Part shown: positions 16,875-24,415 of the stretch, one piece after another | Layout: the number at the start of each line of letters is the position of its first letter | Position numbering within the stretch: position 1 is the first letter of the stretch | Source of the DNA: Streptomyces sp. NRRL S-646 | Lineage (GTDB): Bacteria; Actinomycetota; Actinomycetes; Streptomycetales; Streptomycetaceae | NCBI RefSeq assembly: GCF_000720765.1 | Contig: NZ_JODC01000010.1 | Span: forward strand, 434,001-498,000 | DNA length: 64,000 nucleotides | Direction: 5' to 3' | Notes under the pieces: generated by a model | What the model was told of the DNA's origin: nothing | Seen by the model: the letters and a program-made list of their open reading frames with translations, nothing else | Database searches by the model: none | Position numbers and translations under genes: made by a program

Positions 16875-18551
16875 TCAGATCAGCAGATCGATCGCATCGA
16901 TTGACGTTCCCGCACTGAGGAAGGAGGTCGTCCCCGAGCCGCTCACCACGTTGATCTTCAGCACGTTGTACTGGCTGGTGTCCGTGAGCCAGGCACTCGC
17001 CGGCACGCTGTAGGTGAACGTGTAGTTGTTGCCCCGGTAGGAGCCCACGGTCAGCGACCGGGTGCTCGGCTGGGAGGGCGGCGAGGGGATCGACGACGTC
17101 CAGTCGTTGACGGAGATCTGCGGTCGGCCGTTCGCGTAGGCCGTCGTCACGCCGATGCGCAGGGTGTGCGCGGCGGCGGCCTGCGCGGCGGTCAGCTTGA
17201 AGTAGACGAGGAGGCCGCTGTTGACGTCCTTCCAGAGGTAGCAGGGGAAGGCCGAGGTCTCGGTGCCGCTGCCGATGACGACGTTGCCGGTCCAGGACGC
17301 GGCCCGGCTGTCGGACGGGTGCGCGTACGTCATCAGGTCCGCGTTCTTGAACCCGCTCGGCGAGCCGTTCCAGTCCCCGATCCGCCAGATCGCGCTCGCG
17401 TTGCCGGGGTCGTTGGAGGACGGGATCGCGATGGTGTTGAGGGTGGTCGTACCGCCCGCGGTGACCGTCACCGAGCTGGTGTAGACGGCCAGTTCACCCT
17501 TGAAGACGGTCAGGGTGTACGTCCCCGGCAGCACGCCCGGGATGGAGAAGTAGCCGTCCGAGGAGCGGGCCGACCCCCAGTACTGGGCGGCCGAGTTGGC
17601 GAGCCCGACGGTGTACGGGAACGCCGTGTTCCGCCCGGTGATCCCGACGCCGGCGACCTTGCCGCGGCCGCTCGCCGCGACGTATCCCGAGATGCCGAGC
17701 GAGTCCGCCCACGAGGTCGTGAGGTTCGCGTGGTACAGCCCGGAGGAGGGCGCGCCGCCGTCCGTGAAGGCGATGACGTACGGGCCCTGGAGGCCGAAGC
17801 GCTGGGCCTCCGTCTGGTTCTCTCCGTAGTAGAGGATCTCGTACAGGCCGCCGCCGTCGGCGCTCTGGTGGCGCAGGAGGGAGCGGTAGAAGGGGCCGCC
17901 GGAGGCCTTCTCGTGGTTGGAGCGGACCACGTACAGGCCGACGCTCCCCGTCGACCAGCCGATGTAGTCGTAGTCGACGACGCGCAGCTTCGAGTAGTGC
18001 TTGGAGCGGGTCTGGCCGTCGGACTTCTCGAAGACGTCCGAGGCCTCGACGGTGGTCGGCGCGTAGGTGTACGAGTCGGGCTCGTCGTTGAGGAACATGC
18101 CGGCCTTGACGCGCACGATGTAGCGGGTGGCGCTGACCGAGTCGTCGGCCTTGTTGGTCCACAGGTAGACGTTGTTCTCGCCGCTGCGGGCCGCGTAGTA
18201 GTGCTTGAGGGTGCCGTAGGTGACGGAGATCAGGATCGTTGAACCGGACTGTTTGACGGTCACCGTGGAGGTGCCGAGGCCGGACTCGATGTGCGAGTTC
18301 TTGCCGCCGTAGCCCTGGTACTCGGTGCCTTTGTAGACCAGCGAGGTCAGGTCGCCGTTGGTCTTGCTGACCTTGAAGACCAGGCTCGCGCCGGTGTCGA
18401 CGACGTAGTTCGACCCGTCGTCGGAGTAGCCGAAGCTCGCGGCCGACGCCGGGACGGCGAGCGGCCCGGCGAGGGCGGCCGTCCCGGCGGCAGCGGCGGA
18501 ACCGAGGACGAAGGTGCGGCGGCCGACCGGTCTGTTCGCGGTTTCGGACAT
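16875..18551 (-). CDS. Rhamnogalacturonan endolyase, polysaccharide lyase family 4
   Basis: 558 residues from ATG 18551, preceded by GGAGGAGG. The N-terminus has a Tat signal (GRRTFVLGSAAAAGTAALAG). The catalytic beta-sandwich follows (about 40-300: YVVDTGASLVFKVSKTNGDL, GKNSHIESGLGTSTVTV, YIVRVKAGMFLNDEPDSYTY), then a fibronectin-like domain (about 300-370, FSIPGVLPGTYTLTVFKGEL) and a C-terminal carbohydrate-binding domain ending in SAGTSIDAIDLLI. PL4 enzymes cut the rhamnose-galacturonate bond of rhamnogalacturonan I by beta-elimination. Its divergent neighbour is the remnant of a rhamnogalacturonan acetylesterase, so a pectin-backbone locus is clear. Confidence 0.93.
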   Translation of the reverse strand: MSETANRPVGRRTFVLGSAAAAGTAALAGPLAVPASAASFGYSDDGSNYVVDTGASLVFKVSKTNGDLTSLVYKGTEYQGYGGKNSHIESGLGTSTVTVKQSGSTILISVTYGTLKHYYAARSGENNVYLWTNKADDSVSATRYIVRVKAGMFLNDEPDSYTYAPTTVEASDVFEKSDGQTRSKHYSKLRVVDYDYIGWSTGSVGLYVVRSNHEKASGGPFYRSLLRHQSADGGGLYEILYYGENQTEAQRFGLQGPYVIAFTDGGAPSSGLYHANLTTSWADSLGISGYVAASGRGKVAGVGITGRNTAFPYTVGLANSAAQYWGSARSSDGYFSIPGVLPGTYTLTVFKGELAVYTSSVTVTAGGTTTLNTIAIPSSNDPGNASAIWRIGDWNGSPSGFKNADLMTYAHPSDSRAASWTGNVVIGSGTETSAFPCYLWKDVNSGLLVYFKLTAAQAAAAHTLRIGVTTAYANGRPQISVNDWTSSIPSPPSQPSTRSLTVGSYRGNNYTFTYSVPASAWLTDTSQYNVLKINVVSGSGTTSFLSAGTSIDAIDLLI

Positions 18552-18622
18552 GGGGGGTGCCTCCTCCGGAAGCCATGTGGGGATGGTGCGAGTGGTTGTG
18601 AGGGTGACAGTTGAATCGATTT

Positions 18623-18640
18623 CGCGAAAGGGCTTTCGCG
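18623..18640. promoter_or_regulatory. Inverted repeat in the PL4/RGAE divergent promoter region
   Basis: CGCGAAAG and CTTTCGCG are perfect 8-bp arms around GG. They lie 72 bp before the PL4 start and about 118 bp before the RGAE start. CGAAA/TTTCG-type repeats are common before Streptomyces hemicellulase and pectinase genes. The binding protein is unknown. Confidence 0.5.
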
Positions 18641-18682
18641 CGCAGGAGGTTGGCAATCTTGTGAAATCGGTCCAGAAGCTAG

Positions 18683-18691
18683 AAAGCGCTT
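18683..18691. promoter_or_regulatory. Putative AAGCGCTT operator before the RGAE fragment
   Basis: AAAGCGCTT, containing the palindrome AAGCGCTT, in the same divergent region. It matches the core seen at 14246-14253 and 6028-6035. Confidence 0.45.
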
Positions 18692-18757
18692 GCGGAGAGC
18701 GGTACGGTCCCTGCCGCCAGGCCTTGTCGTCCGGTCGTTTCTCGGAGGGACACGCGA

Positions 18758-19030
18758 ATGAGACGTTTCAACCTCGCCCTGCTGGCAGCGCTGACACTGA
18801 GCGCCGGCCTTGTGGCCGCACCGGCCCAGGCCCACGAGGGGCACCGGCCCCTCGGTATCGAGAACTGCACTGCCGGCGACTGCCATTTCGACGTGCCGCC
18901 CGGCACGTACGACGTGAAGGTCCTCCTCGGCGGCGAGGCCGCATCCAGCACGAGCATCAGCGGCGAGACCCGGCGCTCCCTGCTCCCCGAGACACCCGCG
19001 GCGGCCGGCGAGCACGTGGCCCGCGGCTTC
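18758..19030 (+). pseudogene. Rhamnogalacturonan acetylesterase, N-terminal fragment (gene split by insertion)
   Basis: From ATG 18758 (GGAGGG upstream) it encodes a signal peptide (LLAALTLSAGLVAAPAQA) and an accessory beta domain: FDVPPGTYDVKVLLGGEAAS and SISGETRRSLLPETPAAAGE. Homology stops after HVARGFS at about 19030, and the frame runs on into unrelated sequence to 19348. Secreted Streptomyces RGAE proteins continue here into the esterase domain. The matching C-terminal part is found at 41270-41691 on the same strand. The catalytic serine block is in neither piece, so the gene is dead. Confidence 0.75.
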
Positions 19031-19144
19031 AGTTTTTGTTGGGGCCCGGTCGCTGGCGAGCGAGAAGCCGGGCCTTCGGCATGTGCTGGATGGGCTGGCC
19101 CCTGTCGGTCTGGTGCTGGAACACCGGCGTGGTGGGGGCCGTTT

Positions 19145-20767
19145 CTAGGCGGCGATTGGCTTCGACTCGGTCGGCTTGCGCCGGAGCAGGGCTTGCACGC
19201 GGTCCCGCTGCTCGGGGGTGAGTGGGGGTGCCTGGTTGGCCAGTTCCTGAGCGTAGAGCCGAACGTCCCGCCCAACCGCCGGTCGCTGCTCGTCGCCGTC
19301 CTCGGACTCCCACCACTCGGCGACAATGCGCAGCGCGTGGGCGTCTGAAGTCCTGGCCCGCTCGTACGACCACAGTTCGTAGCGCTCCTGCGGCTTGCTG
19401 AGGGGATGGTACGAGCGCAGGTTGCATACGATCACGCCAGTGCGGTCCAGGTCACTTGCCAGATCGTCGGGGGGCTGGAGGTCAGTGCCGTAGAAGGGAT
19501 TCACCGCCAGGAGGCCGACGACCCAGTCTTCCTCGTCCCCGCGTTGATCGGCGGGCTCGATGATGTACCCGAGCACGTGCAGCGGGAGGCGGCCGTCGAA
19601 TCGCTGTCGGGTGACTGACCGTTCGACCAGCGGACGGAAGTAGCCGCGGCTGGGGACGTCGAACTGCCGGTAGAGCTGCTGCAGCGAGCCAGGGTCCAGC
19701 GGTATTCCGATGAGCTGGAAGGAGACATTGCAGCGCATGACGTGGCGTGTTTCTTCTGCGGAGATGCTGCCTGACACGGTGTAGAAGCCGCCGTCACAGA
19801 CTTCGAAGTAGACGAACTCCTCGCTGTGGTGGGGATCTTCAAGCTCACTGGTCCGTTCTTCCCAGTTCTTGAGGGCCTCGGCAAAGCCATCGGCGCCACA
19901 GCCATGCCAGTTCCGGCCATGCTGCTGGATGCTCCATTGACTCCGCTCTCCCATCCACCCCAGTTCGTTCAGCGCGTCAAGGAGGCGGAGGAGGTCAGGC
20001 TGGCCCCATGCGGTGACTGGCATATCCAGGCACACGCCGCTTCCCGCAGCCGGCACCCAGTCGACATCGGGCAGGTCGAGGCAGAAGACCCCGGGGCTGA
20101 ACCCTCCTGCTCCGTAAAACCATGGCTCCGTGTCCCCGCTGCCGTTGAGCAGCCTGTAGCGGCTCCTAGGCAGCTTCCCTGCCGTCTTGCGCGAACTGCG
20201 GGCGGCCTTCTCGGCCTCACGCTCCTTTTCGCCGCGATGGACACGCCCGTGGACAACGAGTTCATCGTGTTTCAGGCGAAGAAGGCGGTCCAACTCTTGC
20301 GGGTCCCTCAGAACCCTGAGGATGTCGACCTTGTCGAAGACGAGGACCAGTCCATCCCTGCGGTCTCTGACGATCTCCCCGTCCGCTTCCCCGGTGATCC
20401 CGGACATAGTGAAGAGCAAGCCCACAACAGTGCCGTCAAGATGGCGCAGTCGGGTGCGGACCTCACCGATGACCTTGCTACCGGAGCGTCGGCTCTCCCA
20501 CTTCGCTTCAACGAGATAGTGGCGGCTGTGGGAGATGACTGCGAAGTCGGTCTGCCGGGGGCGCGCCATCCTCGGATTGTGCACGACCTGGTAGTGAGCC
20601 CGTCGAAACATCCGCTCCAGCAGTGATTCGAGCTTGTAGCCGCGGCGCTGCGTGTTGGAGACCGACCGCAGGGCGGCCAGATCCCGGAGCAGATCCGACT
20701 CGTGCCAAGGCTCGATTTCGAGGTCGTCGTCCGCTGCGTCAGGGGGTTCCTCTTCATGGATGGCCAT
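19145..20767 (-). CDS. Mrr-like PD-(D/E)xK restriction-endonuclease-fold protein with long unassigned C-terminus
   Basis: 540 residues from ATG 20767. The N-terminal 160 residues look like an Mrr_cat nuclease: helix RGYKLESLLERMFRRAHYQV, then Asp74 in QTDFAVI and Glu87-Ala-Lys89 in HYLVEAKW, the D...ExK metal site. A GLLFTMSGITGEA strand follows. Residues about 190-540 are charged, with CLDLPDVDWVP, FVYFEVCDGGFYTVSGSISA and LHVLGYIIEPAD, and match no family I know. No methyltransferase gene is nearby, so a stand-alone (type IV-like) defence or DNA-processing nuclease is plausible. By eye its codon use is less GC-biased than its neighbours, as in acquired DNA. Confidence 0.75.
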   Translation of the reverse strand: MAIHEEEPPDAADDDLEIEPWHESDLLRDLAALRSVSNTQRRGYKLESLLERMFRRAHYQVVHNPRMARPRQTDFAVISHSRHYLVEAKWESRRSGSKVIGEVRTRLRHLDGTVVGLLFTMSGITGEADGEIVRDRRDGLVLVFDKVDILRVLRDPQELDRLLRLKHDELVVHGRVHRGEKEREAEKAARSSRKTAGKLPRSRYRLLNGSGDTEPWFYGAGGFSPGVFCLDLPDVDWVPAAGSGVCLDMPVTAWGQPDLLRLLDALNELGWMGERSQWSIQQHGRNWHGCGADGFAEALKNWEERTSELEDPHHSEEFVYFEVCDGGFYTVSGSISAEETRHVMRCNVSFQLIGIPLDPGSLQQLYRQFDVPSRGYFRPLVERSVTRQRFDGRLPLHVLGYIIEPADQRGDEEDWVVGLLAVNPFYGTDLQPPDDLASDLDRTGVIVCNLRSYHPLSKPQERYELWSYERARTSDAHALRIVAEWWESEDGDEQRPAVGRDVRLYAQELANQAPPLTPEQRDRVQALLRRKPTESKPIAA

Positions 20768-21099
20768 GACTGGTCATCTTGGCGCACGGCTACGACAACG
20801 CGGCCCCTCCAGCGGGGCTGGCTGCCCCAACCCACTTGTTGTTCAAGGCCCGTCATCACGAGGTGGCGGGCTGCCCTCTTGCCCGTCACATGTCGAGACG
20901 GGTGGCTGTGGCCGCGTTGACGGGCTGGGCGTCACGTGCCGATCCTCCTGCCTACGCCGACGCCGGCCGGCTCAGAGCCGGACCGCGCCCGTCTGGCCGG
21001 TCCGCGGCGATCCGGTCGAACTGCACAAGGCCGGGGTGCCCCGGCAAACCTTCGCAGCCATCTGGTTGTTGAGGAGTGAACTCCTGCTTCCCGTGTGGA
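20768..21099. other. Intergenic stretch without recognised gene
   Basis: About 330 bp between the nuclease start and the LuxR-type fragment. Several short frames are open, but none looks like a known protein. It may hold the nuclease promoter. It reads as scrambled island DNA. Confidence 0.4.
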
Positions 21100-21403
21100 C
21101 GCCCGCGTTCGCGACCCGAGACCGCGGCACTTCCAAGGCGTCCAGTACCTCCCTGACGACCTGGCCCGGTTCCGCCCCCTGCGAGCCCTGAGCCCGCATC
21201 ACTCGGGCTCCCCCCCCCGCGGCGGCACGTCGGGCCAGCAGGCCCAGCAGGCTCGTCTTACCGATCCCGGGATCGCCGGTGATCTCCAACACCGCGCCCT
21301 GACCGGTACGCCGACGGCGCACCACCCCGGAAAGGTACTCGGTCTCCATGCGTCTGCCCGCGAGCACGGCGTCATTCTCGCGTCCCGGAGTCTCGACGAG
21401 CAC
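21100..21403 (-). pseudogene. Truncated LuxR/LAL-type ATPase regulator (Walker A fragment)
   Basis: From 21403 the minus frame encodes AGRRMETEYLSGVVRRRRTG, then LEITGDPGIGKTSLLGLLAR, a perfect Walker A P-loop of the kind at the N-terminus of large LuxR regulators, then RVMRAQGSQGAEPGQVVREV. Homology ends near 21100 and the frame closes at 20972. A full protein would be about 900 residues, so only the first tenth is left. It lies next to the qsuB-like gene on the same strand. Confidence 0.6.
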
Positions 21404-21519
21404 GCGGTCCTTCTCGTCTCTCCGCAGGCAGCGCGACTACCAGGTCGTCGGTCGTGCGTCTCGGATCGCGTTCATGCCTGCTGTGGATCGTATGAGGGAC
21501 ATTTCCCAACAGGCCACGG

Positions 21520-23340
21520 TCATCGGCGCTGTGCGGCCAGACGTACGGGGGCGTTGACGGCGCCGTAACCGCGGTAGCCGCCGGTGCGCTGGACGATCTC
21601 GAAGAAGACGCGGCCCACGGTGGCCGTGTAGCAGTGCCGGAACTCGCCTCCGTGTTCGTCACGGTCGTAGAGGATGTCGAGTTCCCGGTACATGTCCAAC
21701 TCACCGGGGGCGAACACGTAGCGGGCGTCGAGATCGTCGTAGTAGTTGGCGGGGATCGCCAGCAGTTCCGCTCCGGCGGCCCGGATGCGGCGTACGGCGG
21801 AGGTGATGTCGTCGGTGGCGAGGGCGATGTGCTGGGCCCTGGTCCGGGTCTCCGCCGCCGGGCTGGGGGCAAGGTTGAGGACGAGACGGAAGGCGCCGGT
21901 CTCGTCGGACAGGGCGCGGCTGCGGAAGAGGCCGTAGGGGTCGGCGAGGTCGACGCTCTCGTGCGGGCGCAGCCCGAGGACGGTGCGGTGGAAGAGGACT
22001 GCCTCGTCGAAGTGGTGCCAGGGCTGGGTCAGGGCCACGTGGTCGACGCCGGTGACGATGCCGTCCGCCGAGCCGACGGTGGGAGTGAAATCGCTTGTCC
22101 AGTCGGGGTGTTCGGGACGCCGGGTGGCGCAGAAGAACAGTTCGGTTCCGTCGGGGGCGGCGACGGCGTCCAGGGAGATGTCCGCTTCGCGGCGGCGGCG
22201 GGGCAGCACCGGGGCGAGCAGGGACTCGGCGCGGTCGGCGGCGGAGCGGGGGTCGGGGGTCTCAAGACCGATGGCGGCCAGCGCCGTGCCGTCGATGGGG
22301 GTGTCCCCGCTCGAGCGAAGCCGAGAGTGGGGGGTGTCGGTGCCGTGGTTCAGGAGGATGCGGGCGTTGCCCTGTTCCCACAGCTCGACCGGCTTTCCGG
22401 CGTGCCGTCCGGTCCGTTGGAAGCCCAGCCCGGCCAGCAGTTCGGTCACCGGTTGCGGGTCGGCGGTGGCGAGTTCGGCGAAGGCGACGCCGGACGGGAC
22501 GACGAGGGCGGGGAGGGGGGCAATGCCCGCGCTCTCCTCCAGGGCGATCAGCGAGCGCAGCGCGTCGACGGCGGTGCTGCCCGCGTCCGCCTGGCGGAAC
22601 ACGTCGTTGAAGACCTCCAGCGAGAGCGGGCCGCGGTACCCGGCGTTCACGACATGGCGGACGAGGGAGGTCACGTCGAGGCCGCCCTGGCCGGGGAAGC
22701 AGCGGTAGTGGCGGCTCCACTGCAGGACGTCCATGGCCATCAGCGGGGCGTCGGCGAGCTGGAGGAAGAAGATCTTCTCGCCGGGGATGTTTTCGACGCC
22801 TTCGAGATCCTTCGGTTCCGAGCCGCGGGAGAGGATGTGGAAGCTGTCCAGGCAGACGCCGAGCGCGGGGTGGTCCGCCTGTTCGACGATGCGCCAGCCG
22901 TGGTCGTACGTGCTGACGTGCCGTCCCCAGGCGAGCGCCTCGTAGGCGACTCGGATGCCGAACTCCTGGGCCAGATCGGCCAGTCGGCCAAGCTGATCGG
23001 CCGCCAGGGTGTCGTCGTCCAGAGCATGCGGGGAGACGTTGGAGCACACCAGGAGCGTGTCGGTCCCGAGCCTGCGCATCACGTCGAACTTGCGCTCGGC
23101 GCGGCGCAGGTTCCGTACGAAGTCCTCCTCGGGAACGGCCTCCACGTCCCGCATCGGCTGGTAGAGGTCGATACCCAGTCCCAGGTCAGCGGTGCGGGCG
23201 CGGACCTCCTCGGGGCTGAGCAGGCTCGCCAGCAGGTCGTTCTCGAAGATCTCGACGCCGTCGAAGCCCGCGCGGGCGGCCGCGGTCAGCTTCTCGGTCA
23301 GCGAACCGCTCAGGCAAACGGTCGCGATGGACTTACGCAT
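21520..23340 (-). CDS. qsuB: 3-Dehydroshikimate dehydratase, QsuB-type fusion (TIM barrel + VOC)
   Basis: 606 residues from ATG 23340. Residues 1-270 are a sugar-isomerase-like TIM barrel (ATVCLSGSLTEKLTAAARAG, FDGVEIFENDL, then LEVFNDVFRQAD). Residues about 285-600 are two VOC modules like 4-hydroxyphenylpyruvate dioxygenase (GVDHVALTQPWHHFDEAVLF, AQHIALATDDITSAVRRI, VFFEIVQRTGGYRGYGAVNA). This fusion is typical of QsuB, which dehydrates 3-dehydroshikimate to protocatechuate in quinate/shikimate breakdown. The start overlaps the stop of the upstream dehydrogenase gene by 8 bp, indicating one operon. Confidence 0.88.
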   Translation of the reverse strand: MRKSIATVCLSGSLTEKLTAAARAGFDGVEIFENDLLASLLSPEEVRARTADLGLGIDLYQPMRDVEAVPEEDFVRNLRRAERKFDVMRRLGTDTLLVCSNVSPHALDDDTLAADQLGRLADLAQEFGIRVAYEALAWGRHVSTYDHGWRIVEQADHPALGVCLDSFHILSRGSEPKDLEGVENIPGEKIFFLQLADAPLMAMDVLQWSRHYRCFPGQGGLDVTSLVRHVVNAGYRGPLSLEVFNDVFRQADAGSTAVDALRSLIALEESAGIAPLPALVVPSGVAFAELATADPQPVTELLAGLGFQRTGRHAGKPVELWEQGNARILLNHGTDTPHSRLRSSGDTPIDGTALAAIGLETPDPRSAADRAESLLAPVLPRRRREADISLDAVAAPDGTELFFCATRRPEHPDWTSDFTPTVGSADGIVTGVDHVALTQPWHHFDEAVLFHRTVLGLRPHESVDLADPYGLFRSRALSDETGAFRLVLNLAPSPAAETRTRAQHIALATDDITSAVRRIRAAGAELLAIPANYYDDLDARYVFAPGELDMYRELDILYDRDEHGGEFRHCYTATVGRVFFEIVQRTGGYRGYGAVNAPVRLAAQRR

Positions 23341-24313
23341 CCTGGTCGCCCCTGATCGTGATCCACGTCTTCCCGGCGCGTTCGGCGGCGCCGGCGAACG
23401 CCTGCTGGGCCTCGTCGAGCGGGAAGCACGCCTCGACGACGGCTCCGGGGCGGGCCACGGACAGCTCGGCGATCGCGGTGGTGAAGTCGCCGGGGTGGTC
23501 GTAGATCATCGACCCCCGGATCACCAGCTGCCGGCGGACCACGTCGTCGGTGGTCAGCGGCAGATGCTGGGCATTGAGGCCGATCAGGACGACGGTGGCA
23601 CCGGGGGCGGCGCGCTCCACGGCAGGGCCCAGCGCGGGTCCGTGGCCGGAGGTCTCGAAGACATAGGTGAACCCGGTGCGGCCGTCGTCGTGTGTCGCGC
23701 CCAACCGCTCGGCGTGGGCGAGCCGTTGCGGATGCGGTTCGGTGACGACCGGCTCGATGCCGAGGCGGGACAGAATCAGGCAGACCAGCAGCCCCTGGGC
23801 GCCGGCGCCGACGACCAGGCAGCGGTCCGCTGCCGTGACGCCGCTGCGCCGTACGGCGGCCAGTGCCACCGTGTACGGCTCGGTAGCGGCGAGGTCGGCG
23901 CCGGTCAGACCGTCGGGGACGGGATGGGAGAAGTGCGCGGGCAGGGCCACGCGTTCGGCGAGGACGCCCGGGGTGTTCAGTCCGACGATGGCCCGGTGCG
24001 GGCAGGCCGAGGTCAGGCCGGTGAGGCAGTCGGCGCACTTCAGACAGGCGTAGTTGGGTTCGATGACCACGCTCTGGCCCACCTGACGGTCGCGCACCTC
24101 GGTGCCCACGGCGGCGATCCTGCCGAAGCCCTCGTGGCCCATGACCCATGGCATCGCCGGCGGCCGCCGCCTGCCGTGGAAGACGGCGAGGTCGGTACCG
24201 CACAGCCCGACACCGTCCATGTCCACGACGACGTCGTACGGTCCGCAGTGGGGCTCCGGCTGGTCGTCGACGATCTCAATCCGGTCCGGTGCGGTGAGGA
24301 CAGCTGCTTTCAC
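23333..24313 (-). CDS. Zinc-dependent medium-chain dehydrogenase
   Basis: 326 residues from GTG 24313. Catalytic-zinc residues are visible in GLCGTDLAVFHG and MGHEGFGRIAAVG. The structural-zinc loop CLKCADCLTGLTSACPHR has four cysteines, and the Rossmann dinucleotide site is LVVGAGAQGLLVCLILSRLG. It resembles polyol/threonine-type dehydrogenases. Overlapping the qsuB-like gene, it may oxidise a quinate- or shikimate-related alcohol, but that is inferred from context only. A terminator separates it from the upstream transporter, so it likely has its own promoter in the short gap at 24314-24376. Confidence 0.88.
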   Translation of the reverse strand: MKAAVLTAPDRIEIVDDQPEPHCGPYDVVVDMDGVGLCGTDLAVFHGRRRPPAMPWVMGHEGFGRIAAVGTEVRDRQVGQSVVIEPNYACLKCADCLTGLTSACPHRAIVGLNTPGVLAERVALPAHFSHPVPDGLTGADLAATEPYTVALAAVRRSGVTAADRCLVVGAGAQGLLVCLILSRLGIEPVVTEPHPQRLAHAERLGATHDDGRTGFTYVFETSGHGPALGPAVERAAPGATVVLIGLNAQHLPLTTDDVVRRQLVIRGSMIYDHPGDFTTAIAELSVARPGAVVEACFPLDEAQQAFAGAAERAGKTWITIRGDQDA

Positions 24314-24327
24314 CAGAACTCCAAGCG

Positions 24328-24340
24328 GTCCACTAGACGG
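24328..24340. promoter_or_regulatory. Possible operator before the dehydrogenase gene
   Basis: GTCCACTAGACGG, 15 bp upstream of the start, resembles the perfect IclR-side palindrome GTCCGCCTAGCGGAC at 26071 (shared GTCC, CTAG and CGG). Weak on its own; the recurrence of the rare CTAG is the reason for listing it. Confidence 0.35.
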
Positions 24341-24376
24341 TTCAAATATTCCGCTGTGCGGTCACCCTACGGCGCG

Positions 24377-24410
24377 AAAGGTGCCCCCAACAAGAGTTGG
24401 GGGCACCTTT
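24377..24410 (-). terminator. Strong stem-loop terminator after the MHS transporter
   Basis: AAAGGTGCCCCCAAC (24377-24391) pairs perfectly with GTTGGGGGCACCTTT (24396-24410) around a 4-nt loop. It begins 6 bp past the end of the transporter gene, and the flanking AAA/TTT makes it look bidirectional. Confidence 0.85.
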
Positions 24411-24415
24411 GACGG

